Below, in pieces: positions 9,252 through 17,918 of a stretch of DNA of 64,000 nucleotides. The notes under the pieces are model-generated. The model had not been told where the DNA came from. It was given only the letters and a program-made list of their open reading frames with translations, and made no database searches. Source of the stretch: Candidatus Thorarchaeota archaeon (lineage in GTDB: Archaea > Asgardarchaeota > Thorarchaeia > Thorarchaeales > Thorarchaeaceae); NCBI GenBank assembly GCA_018335335.1, contig JAGXKG010000003.1, forward strand, positions 1 through 64,000, read 5' to 3'. Both the position numbers and the translations under genes were made by a program. Each line of letters starts with the position of its first letter. Positions within the stretch are counted from its first letter, which is position 1.

Positions 9252-9707
9252 ATGGCGTTACTGGACATCGTTATTGGCCTTGGAGTTGGCTTACTCATTG
9301 CAGTTATTGTATATGCGGCTATGAAAGCAAGGCTCCGACATCGTATTGAAATGGTCGAGGCAGAGTTTCGAAAGACATGGGCAGAGCAGGAATCAGACAT
9401 ACGAAAAGATGCTAGCCGTCGCAGCAGGTATGTACTGAAAGGAAAAATCGCAGAGCATATGGTACCCATGCTAAGCGATGTTTTTCAGTATGATCCATCA
9501 GATGCTCGCTTCTTAGGTGCTCCAATTGATTATCTCATTTTTGACGGTTATACCGCTGCAAAGGACCAAGGCTCTCCCTCACCGATTACCGTCGTCTTGG
9601 CTGACATAAAGACAGGCAACGCTAGGCTCAACAAGACGGAACGCAAAATCAAAAAAGCGGTCGAAGATGGACGAGTCCGTTGGGAAACAATACGGTTAAA
9701 TCTGTAG
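9252..9707 (+). CDS. Membrane-anchored endonuclease-like protein (COG4741, Holliday-junction-resolvase related)
   Basis: A 151-residue protein with one N-terminal hydrophobic helix (~3-23), a charged coiled segment (~28-70), and a C-terminal domain with D-Y-L-I-F-D-G, then VVLADIKTGNARLN. That D...D-I-K-T-G pattern matches the predicted endonuclease family distantly related to archaeal Holliday junction resolvases. The Asp-X-Lys pair would be the nuclease active site. Its role in the cell is not established; the helix suggests attachment to the membrane. The frame is open back to 9198, but the ATG at 9252 begins directly before the helix and fits the family start. Confidence 0.8.
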   Translation: MALLDIVIGLGVGLLIAVIVYAAMKARLRHRIEMVEAEFRKTWAEQESDIRKDASRRSRYVLKGKIAEHMVPMLSDVFQYDPSDARFLGAPIDYLIFDGYTAAKDQGSPSPITVVLADIKTGNARLNKTERKIKKAVEDGRVRWETIRLNL

Positions 9708-9825
9708 ATGGATTTGAGATATTTTGGACTAATGGGTCTGAGTTGCCCCTGCTTACCGGGCAGATATCTTATTTGTAAATAGTTCTCTTAACAAAAAAGA
9801 ACTTGCCCTTTAGGAGAGGCCGAAG

Positions 9826-10281
9826 ATGAAAATGAGCCTGTTCGAATACAAACCCGGAAGAATCTATGGCGGATCTCTGCCTCAGGAACGGGATTTGATT
9901 CGAATCAGGGGGTCGGATATTGATGTCGTTATTTCCCTAGAAACAGATTATCCTCTTCCAGATTTCGAAGGTCATGGACTCGAGCACTACGAGCTGCCTT
10001 TAAGGGAGTTTGGTATCCCCTCTGATGAAGATGTTATTCGATTCATCAGATTACTCAAAGATGTGTTCTCTCAAGGAAAGACCGTGTTGGTTCATTGTTT
10101 TGCAGGCTGTGGTCGAACAGGAACTATGCTGGCATTAGCCGAGCTCTATCTCTTTGAAGAGGATACTGCCACGGGTGCAATAAAGAAAGTTCGATCCATT
10201 AGGCCATGTGCGATAGAAACTACTGGGCAGGAAAACGTTATTGCTCGGCACGCTTCCTACCCATTGGAGACTATTGAATAA
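9826..10281 (+). CDS. Dual-specificity protein phosphatase
   Basis: A 151-residue cysteine phosphatase with the signature HCFAGCGRTG (His90, Cys91, Arg97), the P-loop of the protein tyrosine/dual-specificity phosphatase family. Cys91 is the expected nucleophile and Arg97 the phosphate-binding residue. A conserved upstream segment (DIDVVISLETDYPLP) resembles archaeal and eukaryotic small DSPs. A ribosome binding site GGAGAGG precedes the ATG. It would remove phosphate from Ser/Thr/Tyr residues or from a small molecule; the substrate is unknown. It is a single gene, convergent with the aldo/keto reductase. Confidence 0.88.
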   Translation: MKMSLFEYKPGRIYGGSLPQERDLIRIRGSDIDVVISLETDYPLPDFEGHGLEHYELPLREFGIPSDEDVIRFIRLLKDVFSQGKTVLVHCFAGCGRTGTMLALAELYLFEEDTATGAIKKVRSIRPCAIETTGQENVIARHASYPLETIE

Positions 10282-10352
10282 CTGAATTACACTTGCAAGT
10301 ATGTGCACTTCTGCTTCATGTATTTTGCACCATCATTGAATGAATTCACTTC

Positions 10353-11360
10353 TTAATGATAATACTGTGTCTCCTCTTCGTGGTATACATTAGGTGCATA
10401 TGTCCTTGGCCATTCCGGTTTATTATCAAGGACGTCCTCTATCCTCTGGATTACATCGTCTGGCAATTCGACATCTGAAGCTCCAGTGTTTTCTGCAATA
10501 TGCTCCGGTTTCGTAGCACCAATGATTGCCGCAGAAATCTCCCGCCTTCTGAGTATCCATGCTAACGCCAGCTGTGTCATTGTGATATCCATCGAATTGG
10601 CAATCTCTTCAAGTGTGTTCAGTTTCGCCCGCCACTCGTCCGTGAGATATTTGAGAAATCCGGGGGATCTATCCCCTCGACTGCCTTCAGGTATGCCTTC
10701 ATTGTACTTGCCTGTGAGAATGCCTTGGTATAGCGGGGACCAGACGGTGAAGCCCATTCCAAGTCGATGCGCTACCGGCATGATTTCAGTTTCAATGTGT
10801 CTGAAGAGCATGTTGTACATGGGCTGTTCGACGATGGGCGCATGTGCACCGAGTTCTTTGGCCGTAGCATGCACTCGCTCAAGCTGTGCAGCTGTCCAGA
10901 CGGATGTGCCCCAGTAATGTATTCTCCCTTCTTTGATCAAATCATCAATAGCCATCACGGTTTCGCGTAATGGTGTTTTCGGGTCAAATCTGTGCATATA
11001 GTAGATGTCAAGGTAATCTGTTCCTAGTCTCTCAAGTGTATCATCAATCGCTTTCATGATATTCTTTCTGCTTAATCCCCAGTCATTGACGTTCTGGCTC
11101 ATTGGCCAGAAGACCTTGCTCGATATGACTAAATCATCTCTATCGACCGTCTCCTCTTCCAACCACTCTCCGATGACTTCTTCAGCGCCACCTTTGGCAT
11201 AGATTTCTGCAGTATCTATGAAATTGATATCATGGTCGATAGCTGCGGAAAGGCATTTCTTTGCTCTATCCGTTTCCACTGTTTTGCCGTATGTGAGCCA
11301 AGACCCTAATCCAACCTCGCTTATTTTTAAACCACTGTTTCCAACTTGCCTATACCGCAT
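10353..11360 (-). CDS. Aldo/keto reductase
   Basis: A 335-residue NADPH-dependent oxidoreductase of the AKR superfamily, close in pattern to Kv-beta/YghZ-type members. The catalytic tetrad is in place: Asp49 (FIDTAEIY), Tyr54, Lys82 (VISSKVF) and His123 (YYMHRFD). A nucleotide-binding tail (AAIIGATKPEHIAENTGA) is also seen. It probably reduces an aldehyde or ketone, possibly in detoxification. It is a single gene; it diverges from MsrB, another redox-defence enzyme, with about 86 bases between the starts. Confidence 0.93.
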   Translation of the reverse strand: MRYRQVGNSGLKISEVGLGSWLTYGKTVETDRAKKCLSAAIDHDINFIDTAEIYAKGGAEEVIGEWLEEETVDRDDLVISSKVFWPMSQNVNDWGLSRKNIMKAIDDTLERLGTDYLDIYYMHRFDPKTPLRETVMAIDDLIKEGRIHYWGTSVWTAAQLERVHATAKELGAHAPIVEQPMYNMLFRHIETEIMPVAHRLGMGFTVWSPLYQGILTGKYNEGIPEGSRGDRSPGFLKYLTDEWRAKLNTLEEIANSMDITMTQLALAWILRRREISAAIIGATKPEHIAENTGASDVELPDDVIQRIEDVLDNKPEWPRTYAPNVYHEEETQYYH

Positions 11361-11446
11361 CTTTCTCTCTTCCTCGATACAAACATATAAGATAGCTATA
11401 GTTAAGAGTTATGTGTTTTAAAGGCAACGATATGTGAGATGATATC

Positions 11447-11833
11447 ATGAAGAAAAGTGACAAGGAATGGAAGGAAGCCCTAAGTAAGGAAGAGTATTAT
11501 GTGCTGAGAAAAGCAGGTACAGAACCCGCCTTCAGTGGAGAATTCGTTGAGCATAAGGCCGACGGGACCTACGTATGCGCGGCATGCGGCAATGAGTTAT
11601 TCCCCTCGGGCACCAAATTCAAATCTGGATCAGGGTGGCCAAGCTTCTGGGATAAGGTGTCTGAAGATAGTATTGAAACACGTCAAGATAAGAGCCATGG
11701 GATGACCCGGACTGAAGTCTTGTGTGCCAAATGTGGTGGGCACCTGGGACATGTGTTCAAGGATGGTCCAGATCCAACTGGCTTGAGATACTGTATCAAC
11801 TCGGTTGCACTAGACTTCGAGGAAGAAGAGTAA
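11447..11833 (+). CDS. msrB: Peptide-methionine (R)-S-oxide reductase MsrB
   Basis: A 128-residue enzyme that repairs oxidised methionine in proteins. The structural zinc site is formed by two CxxC pairs, Cys44/Cys47 (CAACG) and Cys93/Cys96 ([12 protein letters not shown]). The catalytic Cys116 lies in RYCINSVAL, the MsrB signature. SGSGWPSF near residue 60 is also typical. The length equals a stand-alone MsrB. No MsrA is nearby. It diverges from an aldo/keto reductase. Confidence 0.96.
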   Translation: MKKSDKEWKEALSKEEYYVLRKAGTEPAFSGEFVEHKADGTYVCAACGNELFPSGTKFKSGSGWPSFWDKVSEDSIETRQDKSHGMTRTEVLCAKCGGHLGHVFKDGPDPTGLRYCINSVALDFEEEE

Positions 11834-11892
11834 GTAACACATCCCTAGCTGCCCCAATGGGGTTTTATTGCGCCCCTACATCTGGCTCTATC

Positions 11893-12291
11893 ATGAACCG
11901 AGAAATGCACCAGAAAGTGATGTATACAGTCGCAGCGATTTGGAACTGGGTTCTAGCCATTCTGTTCCTTGTTCTGCCTAGAATCGATATTGGCTACTTC
12001 GGGATATCCGGCAATATAGTTCCGCCCACATTCTTGTGGTTCGACTGCTTCATGGGACTCGTATTTGCGTTTGGAATCGGATTCTACTTGGTCAGTTTGA
12101 ATCCTGAGAAGAATCGTGATTTGCTACTGGTTGCTATTTTTGAGAAATGCTGGGTTTTCGTCATAGGTCTATACTACTTCATTGCAGGAGAAGCATCAGT
12201 GTGGGTTCTTGCTGTGGTTACTGGGGATCTTCTGTTTGGATTGCTTTTTGCCGAGGATGTACTGGCGATGAGGAGAGCAAGCCCAACCTGA
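11893..12291 (+). CDS. Small integral membrane protein, unknown
   Basis: A protein of 132 residues with four hydrophobic segments (~14-33, ~44-66, ~80-97 and ~103-122) and a short basic C-terminus. I recognise no family with certainty; it resembles small four-helix membrane proteins of unknown function. The frame is open further upstream, into the end of msrB, but the ATG at 11893 gives a sensible start before the first helix. It follows msrB by 59 bases and its stop is one base from the next (opposite-strand) gene stop. Confidence 0.6.
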   Translation: MNREMHQKVMYTVAAIWNWVLAILFLVLPRIDIGYFGISGNIVPPTFLWFDCFMGLVFAFGIGFYLVSLNPEKNRDLLLVAIFEKCWVFVIGLYYFIAGEASVWVLAVVTGDLLFGLLFAEDVLAMRRASPT

Positions 12292-12292
12292 A

Positions 12293-13375
12293 TCATAGTA
12301 AATCAGACGGGTCGACACCTCTGGATATAGCCTTCTGTGTCATCCAGTCTACCATGTTCTCTGGTAGGGATTTGTTTCTCCCTTTTCTTGAAATCAACGT
12401 CAACGCGTCCTGAGGACATTTCAGCGCGCACACACCGCATCCAATGCACCTGTTGCTCTCGAGTTGGCAAACACCATCTATAACCCTAAGAGCATCGAAC
12501 TGACAACGTTCTACACACGTACCACATCCGATGCAGCGTTTTTGGTCAACTGAGAGGATGAAGTCAGAATTGACGAAAGCATGCGGCTGATTTGAATCAG
12601 AAAGCCCTCGAAGAACATTGCAGCAGCACGTGCAACAATTGCAGATATAGTAGTGGCCACTCTGTATGTTCATGGAGCAGTGGACAAGACCTGCTTCTTC
12701 CGCATCTTGCAGTATCTCCAGTGATTCTTCGATAGAAATGGACTGTGTTAACTCATCTTCATCAAATGCACGCTCTTTATTCGGTGCTAGCGTCAAACAA
12801 ACAGTTTCTGGGTATTTACATTCATTTCCAAGAAGTCGCTGTTGTTTCTTGCATATGCATTCCCTTAATCCCCAAGAGCTCGAATTCTTAATCATCTGTT
12901 CAGCCTGCTGATATGGATATATCTCCAAATTTGGTTGAATCACTTCGTTAACTGGAATGACTTTGAAAATGGCTGGCTCAGTATCGAAAAGTCCTGCTCC
13001 TCGTGAATTGATGAAGTAGTTCTCTGCGAGCTGAGCAAATTCTTCATCCATTCGGTTGAGTTGCTCTTCATAGATTCCTACAGCAAATGGCATCAGAGCG
13101 TATTTTCTTCCTGTACTGGAATTCCATGCGCTAATCTGCCCTTTCTTGGCCATTTTCTCGAGGAGTGGTTCTAGCTCATCTGAATTCCTTCCCAGCCGAG
13201 TAGACAGATCTTCCAGCTTCTCACCTCTGAGTTTCATCTTACTTGCAAGCGCTGCTTCATCAGCCGCAAAAATCCACTTCAATATCTCAATATGACCATC
13301 ATTTTCTGTAGCTGCAAAACCATTAGGAATCGTGTTCAGAACTTCTGCTAGTTCCTCCCAGACATCATTCTCCAC
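12293..13375 (-). CDS. HTH and 2[4Fe-4S] ferredoxin-domain protein with extra cysteine cluster
   Basis: A 360-residue cytosolic protein. Residues ~40-95 look like a winged helix (EDLSTRLGRNSDELEPLLEKM). Residues ~165-190 hold C-I-C and C-K-Y-P-E-T-V-C cysteines. Residues ~245-255 have a dense cysteine cluster (CNCCTCCC). The C-terminal third carries two ferredoxin motifs, CIGCGTCVERC and CIGCGVCALKCP, each binding a [4Fe-4S] cluster. Related archaeal and clostridial proteins are annotated only as 4Fe-4S binding proteins. The DNA-binding-like N-terminus and metal centres suggest a redox-linked role. The DUF362 gene, another family tied to ferredoxin domains, lies upstream on the same strand. 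Confidence 0.8.
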   Translation of the reverse strand: MENDVWEELAEVLNTIPNGFAATENDGHIEILKWIFAADEAALASKMKLRGEKLEDLSTRLGRNSDELEPLLEKMAKKGQISAWNSSTGRKYALMPFAVGIYEEQLNRMDEEFAQLAENYFINSRGAGLFDTEPAIFKVIPVNEVIQPNLEIYPYQQAEQMIKNSSSWGLRECICKKQQRLLGNECKYPETVCLTLAPNKERAFDEDELTQSISIEESLEILQDAEEAGLVHCSMNIQSGHYYICNCCTCCCNVLRGLSDSNQPHAFVNSDFILSVDQKRCIGCGTCVERCQFDALRVIDGVCQLESNRCIGCGVCALKCPQDALTLISRKGRNKSLPENMVDWMTQKAISRGVDPSDLL

Positions 13376-13847
13376 TAGGAATCACCCGCACTTACTCGTT
13401 ACGAGACCATATAATGTCTAGGTCGTACTTGAAATTGACAATTTAAACCGCCTAATAGGTGAAAGAAACACGCTTCTATCTCTGGAGCAGCTTCTTGACT
13501 TCCTTTATCCTATCTGCAGATTCCACTCCTTTTTCCCCAAATATCTTCGAAGGATTGCAGGTTCGTGCTAGGAGAGATTCGAGAAGAAAAAGAAACAAGC
13601 ATTCTTTTGCCACAAAGAATTTTCTAGTATGGCGAAATCAAATAGTGGTCATGGTTGCAGAACAGCTAATCATTCTCAAGTTTTCTCATCGATGAACAAA
13701 GCCTTCTATCTCCGTTACGGTACCCAAGACCCGAAACAACACATCTTGGTGAAGATGTTAATACATATCAATCACTAGGGTGTGAATTTCAATGGGTGTT
13801 ACTAACATGGATTTCGATGGATTGGGTGCTGGAATCACATACAACCG
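13376..13847. other. Intergenic region without a convincing gene
   Basis: This 472-base stretch holds no gene I can support. A 78-codon plus-strand frame (13459-13695) has a basic, low-complexity product and no recognisable motif. A hairpin with 7-bp arms (ACATCTT/AAGATGT, loop GGTG) is at 13741-13758. A 19-codon frame beginning with ATG at 13792 after AGGGTGTGA is possible but unsupported. Confidence 0.4.
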
Positions 13848-14684
13848 CTAAGGCGCCTTGAACTGAACCATAAGAGAATCTATGTCCTCGCCAAGAACTC
13901 GCGGATTGACATCGCCCAAGTCATGTTCTGCGCATTTAGCTAGATGTTTGATTTCCTGAGGATCAAAGCCCATAATACGAGCCATAGTTGCATCAACAGA
14001 GACTGGACTGTAGCCAAGTATGAATGAATCAAGCACTCTCTGCTTTGGACCATTCCAACTCTCCAAACCAACGCGTGCGTCAACGATGCAGAGATTTGGT
14101 TGAACGAGTCTATTCAAATCAACGATTATCTCGTCAATATCCGAATGGAACATCGACTGCTGTTTCTCAGGTAACAGCCCGAACTGGTTCTTGAGCGCTC
14201 CTGTAATCCAGGTCAGACTATGTGTTTTTGCGGTTGCTATAGATATGAAGAATCTGTGGTCTATAATGGTGTTCGGGAATTCAGGGTTTTTGAAATGGAA
14301 CCCGTCGAAATCCACAGAGCGTTTTAGTGAATGACTTAGATTGACTGTAGATACATCATACCCCTTTTCTTGTATATTCTGAGTTAATTGATTATATCCG
14401 AACTTCTCGAACGCCTCATCAGCATATTTACTTTGGCTGTCCGATTCTACTATTCGAATCTCTAGGTCTTCTCTTTGTTCAAGTAGAATGTCCACGACTG
14501 CCTTAACAACTTCTATGTTTGTCACGGTGTGACCGGTGCTATTATCTATTGTACAAATATTCGGCTTCAAGAGGACGGGTGATTGCAGCCCCCCAAATCC
14601 CCCAAGGAGGTTCAATCCTGTTTCTATCGTCTGTCGAACAGTGCCTTCATTTTTCACAAGCGCAACTGTATCCACGGCAATCAC
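13848..14684 (-). CDS. DUF362 domain-containing protein
   Basis: A 278-residue protein of the DUF362 family: LLKPNIC near residue 42, TGHTVTNIEVVKAVVDIL, and the conserved K-T-H (AKTHSLTWITGALKNQFGLLP) segment. Family members are often fused to ferredoxin domains or lie next to iron-sulfur genes; this one lacks the ferredoxin part but precedes an iron-sulfur protein gene on the same strand. The biochemical function of the family is unknown. Length is shorter than the fused forms (~370 residues), as expected for the stand-alone form. Confidence 0.85.
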   Translation of the reverse strand: MIAVDTVALVKNEGTVRQTIETGLNLLGGFGGLQSPVLLKPNICTIDNSTGHTVTNIEVVKAVVDILLEQREDLEIRIVESDSQSKYADEAFEKFGYNQLTQNIQEKGYDVSTVNLSHSLKRSVDFDGFHFKNPEFPNTIIDHRFFISIATAKTHSLTWITGALKNQFGLLPEKQQSMFHSDIDEIIVDLNRLVQPNLCIVDARVGLESWNGPKQRVLDSFILGYSPVSVDATMARIMGFDPQEIKHLAKCAEHDLGDVNPRVLGEDIDSLMVQFKAP

Positions 14685-15018
14685 AATCCTGTTATGACTG
14701 TTTCGTCTCTTAAATTAGTGATTGGTCGTGTTCCTTTCTCAATGGCCATATATGACCGAACATGTGAGCAACTTTTCACAGAAAGGGTATAGCCACTGCC
14801 CATAATATATACTCGTGTGAACTACAATGTCTCATTCAAGAAATACAACCAACAAGCGAGCTATTCTGAAACACTCAACAAAAGGGCCAAGTACTGAAGC
14901 ACTGTGTCATGCATATCGGTATCGGAAGTAGTGGAGCCGAGTATTCTCGCTCCCTCTTTCGCCGATATGATGATTTGCCACATTTGCCTTCAGTATAATT
15001 TGGGGTCTTTTTTGGTGA
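14685..15018. other. Intergenic region, possible promoter of the DUF362 gene
   Basis: No gene or stable RNA was recognised in these 334 bases. On the minus strand an AT-rich CATATATGG at about 14746-14754 could be the TATA element for the DUF362 gene, about 65 bases before its start. The rest, including ATAATATATAC near 14803-14813, is AT-rich with no clear assignment. Confidence 0.35.
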
Positions 15019-15795
15019 TTAAGACGCCAGAAACTCGATAAGTATCTGGTTGAGCTTATCCTGCCTCTGGACTGTAGGTGAATGACCACATTCTGAAAAC
15101 GTGATAATCCTAGAGTGCGGGATTCTATCATGCATGAGTTTCGCAAGACTGACATCCATTATCTCATCTTCCTCGCCATGAATGATGAGTGTCTCTGCGC
15201 TAATCTCCGGCAGCCTGTCAGTGACATCAAACGAAGCCATACCGAGTCCCGCAGCAAGCACTCCCTCTTGGTTTACGAGATCCTCTTTGCTCATCAAGTA
15301 CTCGATTAGCTCAGGATTGTTGTCCATGAAATCTTGTGGATATGTGCTGCGCATTGAAGCCTCCTGATATGCAGCGGGACCGCCTTCTATCTGTGCTTCG
15401 CGCCATGAATACACTTCGTCGATTGTCTCTTCAGTGATTCTTGGGGTTGTATCAATAAGAACGAGCTTATCTACAAAGTGCGGATAATCTAGGGCGAATT
15501 GTTGAGCTATCATTCCACCCATCGAGTGGCCTACGACATGGACTGACTCATACCCCAGCTTCTTGAGAAACGTGGCCAAATCGTTGGCGAAATCCTCGGT
15601 TGAGACTGCATCTGCATCCGGACCGTCGGAGTGACCATGGCCTCTCTGATCTGGCATGAGAAGGGTGAAGTGTTCTGCCAATGCGTCTTCCTGAAATTCG
15701 TAGCCGCGTATATCACCGCCTAGGCCGTGAACAAATAACACTGGTTCTCCTTCTCCGGTAATTCGGTAGAACATCTCGATTCCGTTGATTTCCAT
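15019..15795 (-). CDS. Alpha/beta-fold hydrolase
   Basis: A 258-residue soluble esterase-like enzyme of the alpha/beta hydrolase fold. The oxyanion HG motif is VHGLGGD (residue ~23). The nucleophile elbow is GHSMGG with Ser91. The acid is in IIHGEEDE and the catalytic His in ECGHSPT near the C-terminus. No signal peptide is present. Substrate cannot be assigned; similar sequences are annotated as esterases, lactonases or 3-oxoadipate enol-lactonase-like. It diverges from the PEP carboxykinase gene. Confidence 0.9.
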   Translation of the reverse strand: MEINGIEMFYRITGEGEPVLFVHGLGGDIRGYEFQEDALAEHFTLLMPDQRGHGHSDGPDADAVSTEDFANDLATFLKKLGYESVHVVGHSMGGMIAQQFALDYPHFVDKLVLIDTTPRITEETIDEVYSWREAQIEGGPAAYQEASMRSTYPQDFMDNNPELIEYLMSKEDLVNQEGVLAAGLGMASFDVTDRLPEISAETLIIHGEEDEIMDVSLAKLMHDRIPHSRIITFSECGHSPTVQRQDKLNQILIEFLAS

Positions 15796-15905
15796 AGTGG
15801 GCAGGTTCTATAACCTCCTGTGTTTAATACCCGTTAGATACATTACCTCCACTTAAGACTAGAGATGATGGGTGAAGGAAGAACCAGCTGCAATATCCAT
15901 GGGGC

Positions 15906-15914
15906 TTATATTTA
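15906..15914 (+). promoter_or_regulatory. Predicted TATA box of PEP carboxykinase
   Basis: TTATATTTA lies only a few bases before the first in-frame ATG at 15919. A normal archaeal spacing would place the transcription start near 15936, downstream of that ATG, so the box argues for a later translation start at 15937 or 15973. Confidence 0.45.
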
Positions 15915-15972
15915 ACACATGACGCCCCTCAGTCCCATGATGGCAGCGAAATCCGCCAGGGAGACAGACCGC

Positions 15973-17844
15973 ATGAATGAAGCAATATCGATCCTTGAAG
16001 AGAAACTTAACGACGCGAACTTCAAGAAGTTGTTAGCGATTCCTAACAGGCGCATTCATAGATTCGTTGCGAATGCTATAGAGCTCTGCCAGCCAATGAA
16101 GGTTTTCGTGTGCAGTGATGAGAAGGAGGACATAGAATATGTGCGGAAAACTGCAATAGCCCGTGGTGAGGAAACACCGCTAGCAAATCCAAATCATACT
16201 GTGCATTTCGATGGCTTTTACGATCAAGCACGTGACAAAGAACACACTCGCTACCTAGTTCCAGAGGGCGAGAGCCTTGGTGACCAGCTGGCACAAATGA
16301 ATCGGCAGAAGGGACTAAAGCTGGTTCGGAAGCGTCTGAAGAACAGCATGAATAACAAGAAGTTGGTCGTACGCTTCTTCTGTCTCGGCCCGGTGGATTC
16401 ACCCTTTTCCATACCCTGTGTTCAAATCACCGACTCCTTCTATGTTGCACATAGTGAGGACCTTCTTTATAGACAGGGATACGAATTCTTCAAGACACTA
16501 CCTGAGGATGCTGAGATATTCTGGATGCTTCATTCCTCCGGCAAGCTCGCTCATGCTACGAGTATCAATTGGGACAAGCGTGGTGTTTCAATTGATTACA
16601 AGGAAAACACAGTGTATAGCGTAAACACACAATATGCTGGAAATACAATAGGTCTCAAGAAGCTCGCACTCAGACTTGCCATACGAAAGGCAAATCGGGA
16701 AGGTTGGCTTGCTGAACACATGTTCTTGATGGCTGCCCATGGTTCCAAAGGACGAAAGACGTATCTTACTGGTGCCTTTCCCTCCGGCTGTGGCAAAACA
16801 AGCACCTCGATGGTGAAGGGTAGTACCATTGTTGGTGATGATATCGCCTATCTCAGAGCGATTGACGATGAAATCCGAGGGGTGAATGTTGAACATGGAA
16901 TCTTTGGTATAATTCGCTCCGTCAACAAAAAAGACGATCCCGTCATCTGGAATGTTCTCCAGTCTGATGAACCAGTCATTTTTACCAATGTGCTTATTCA
17001 TGATGGGGAACCCTATTGGCTTGGAGATGGAAGAGAAACTCCTGATCGCGGTATCAATCATTCTGGCAACTGGTTCAAAGGCAAAGTCGACGCGGAAGGC
17101 AATGAGATTCCACCTTCCCACAAAAATGCGCGTTACACAGTAAGCCTAGATAGTCTCCCCAACAAAGATGAGACACTAGATGAGCAGATGGGCGTGAAAG
17201 TCGGGGGCATCATATATGGTGGGCGTGATAGCGATACTTGGGTTCCCGTGCAGCAGTCACTGAGCTGGAATCATGGCGTCATCACGATGGGTGCAAGTCT
17301 CGAATCAGAAACCACTGCAGCTACATTGGGCCCCAGTGGTATTCGGAAATTACAGCCCTTCTCCAATCTTGATTTCGTCTCAATTCCGCTTGGTGAGTAC
17401 ATTCAAAACCATCTTGATTTCGGAACCAAGGTGAATCAGTCTCCTGAAATCTTTGCCGTCAATTACTTTCTGAAAGATGACAATGGCGAATACATGAATG
17501 GAAAGCAGGACAAGCGCGTCTGGTTACAGTGGATGGATAGGAGGATTCATGGAGAAGCTGATGGTATCCTGGGCCCGACTGGGTATCTTCCCTACTACGA
17601 AGATCTGAAGCCCATTTTCAAAGGGGAACTTGGCAAAGATTACTCGCACAAAGCCTATGAAGAACAGTTTACAATCAGGGTTCCAGAGCTATTGGAGAAA
17701 ATCAAGCGGGTATCGAGAACTTACCGTGAGACTGTACCCGATACACCCCACATCCTCTATCGATTACTTGACGAACAGAAAGACCGCCTCCTAGATGCAC
17801 AGGAGAACCATGGTGACTACATTCAACCCTCGCAACTTGAATAA
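15973..17844 (+). CDS. pckG: Phosphoenolpyruvate carboxykinase (GTP)
   Basis: This enzyme converts oxaloacetate and GTP to phosphoenolpyruvate, CO2 and GDP, the entry to gluconeogenesis. About 623 residues, the usual size of the GTP-type. The kinase P-loop with its mobile active-site cysteine is FPSGCGKTST (near residue 270). The neighbouring GSKGRKTYLTGA, DDIAYLRA and GVNVEHGIFGI metal and GTP-binding segments follow in order. The frame is open to an ATG at 15919, but a TATA box sits just before that codon. The ATG at 15973, with AGGGAG seven bases upstream, is preferred; 15937 is an alternative. Confidence 0.95.
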   Translation: MNEAISILEEKLNDANFKKLLAIPNRRIHRFVANAIELCQPMKVFVCSDEKEDIEYVRKTAIARGEETPLANPNHTVHFDGFYDQARDKEHTRYLVPEGESLGDQLAQMNRQKGLKLVRKRLKNSMNNKKLVVRFFCLGPVDSPFSIPCVQITDSFYVAHSEDLLYRQGYEFFKTLPEDAEIFWMLHSSGKLAHATSINWDKRGVSIDYKENTVYSVNTQYAGNTIGLKKLALRLAIRKANREGWLAEHMFLMAAHGSKGRKTYLTGAFPSGCGKTSTSMVKGSTIVGDDIAYLRAIDDEIRGVNVEHGIFGIIRSVNKKDDPVIWNVLQSDEPVIFTNVLIHDGEPYWLGDGRETPDRGINHSGNWFKGKVDAEGNEIPPSHKNARYTVSLDSLPNKDETLDEQMGVKVGGIIYGGRDSDTWVPVQQSLSWNHGVITMGASLESETTAATLGPSGIRKLQPFSNLDFVSIPLGEYIQNHLDFGTKVNQSPEIFAVNYFLKDDNGEYMNGKQDKRVWLQWMDRRIHGEADGILGPTGYLPYYEDLKPIFKGELGKDYSHKAYEEQFTIRVPELLEKIKRVSRTYRETVPDTPHILYRLLDEQKDRLLDAQENHGDYIQPSQLE

Positions 17845-17918
17845 CCTCCGCAGATACAATACTTCAAATAGACTCGTAGAGTGTCCTCGTTGTCCAGTAT
17901 CTTCAATGAACGACCGAG

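Noticed and set aside
9064-9324. 86-codon frame upstream of the COG4741 gene
   Set aside because: Product has only scattered hydrophobics and the frame overlaps the supported gene; no homology pattern.
13459-13695. 78-codon frame in the gap between the iron-sulfur protein and DUF362 genes
   Set aside because: Basic, low-complexity product without motif or ribosome binding site; more likely chance.
13792-13851. 19-codon frame with a good upstream AGGGTGTGA
   Set aside because: Too short to support and overlaps the end of the DUF362 gene.
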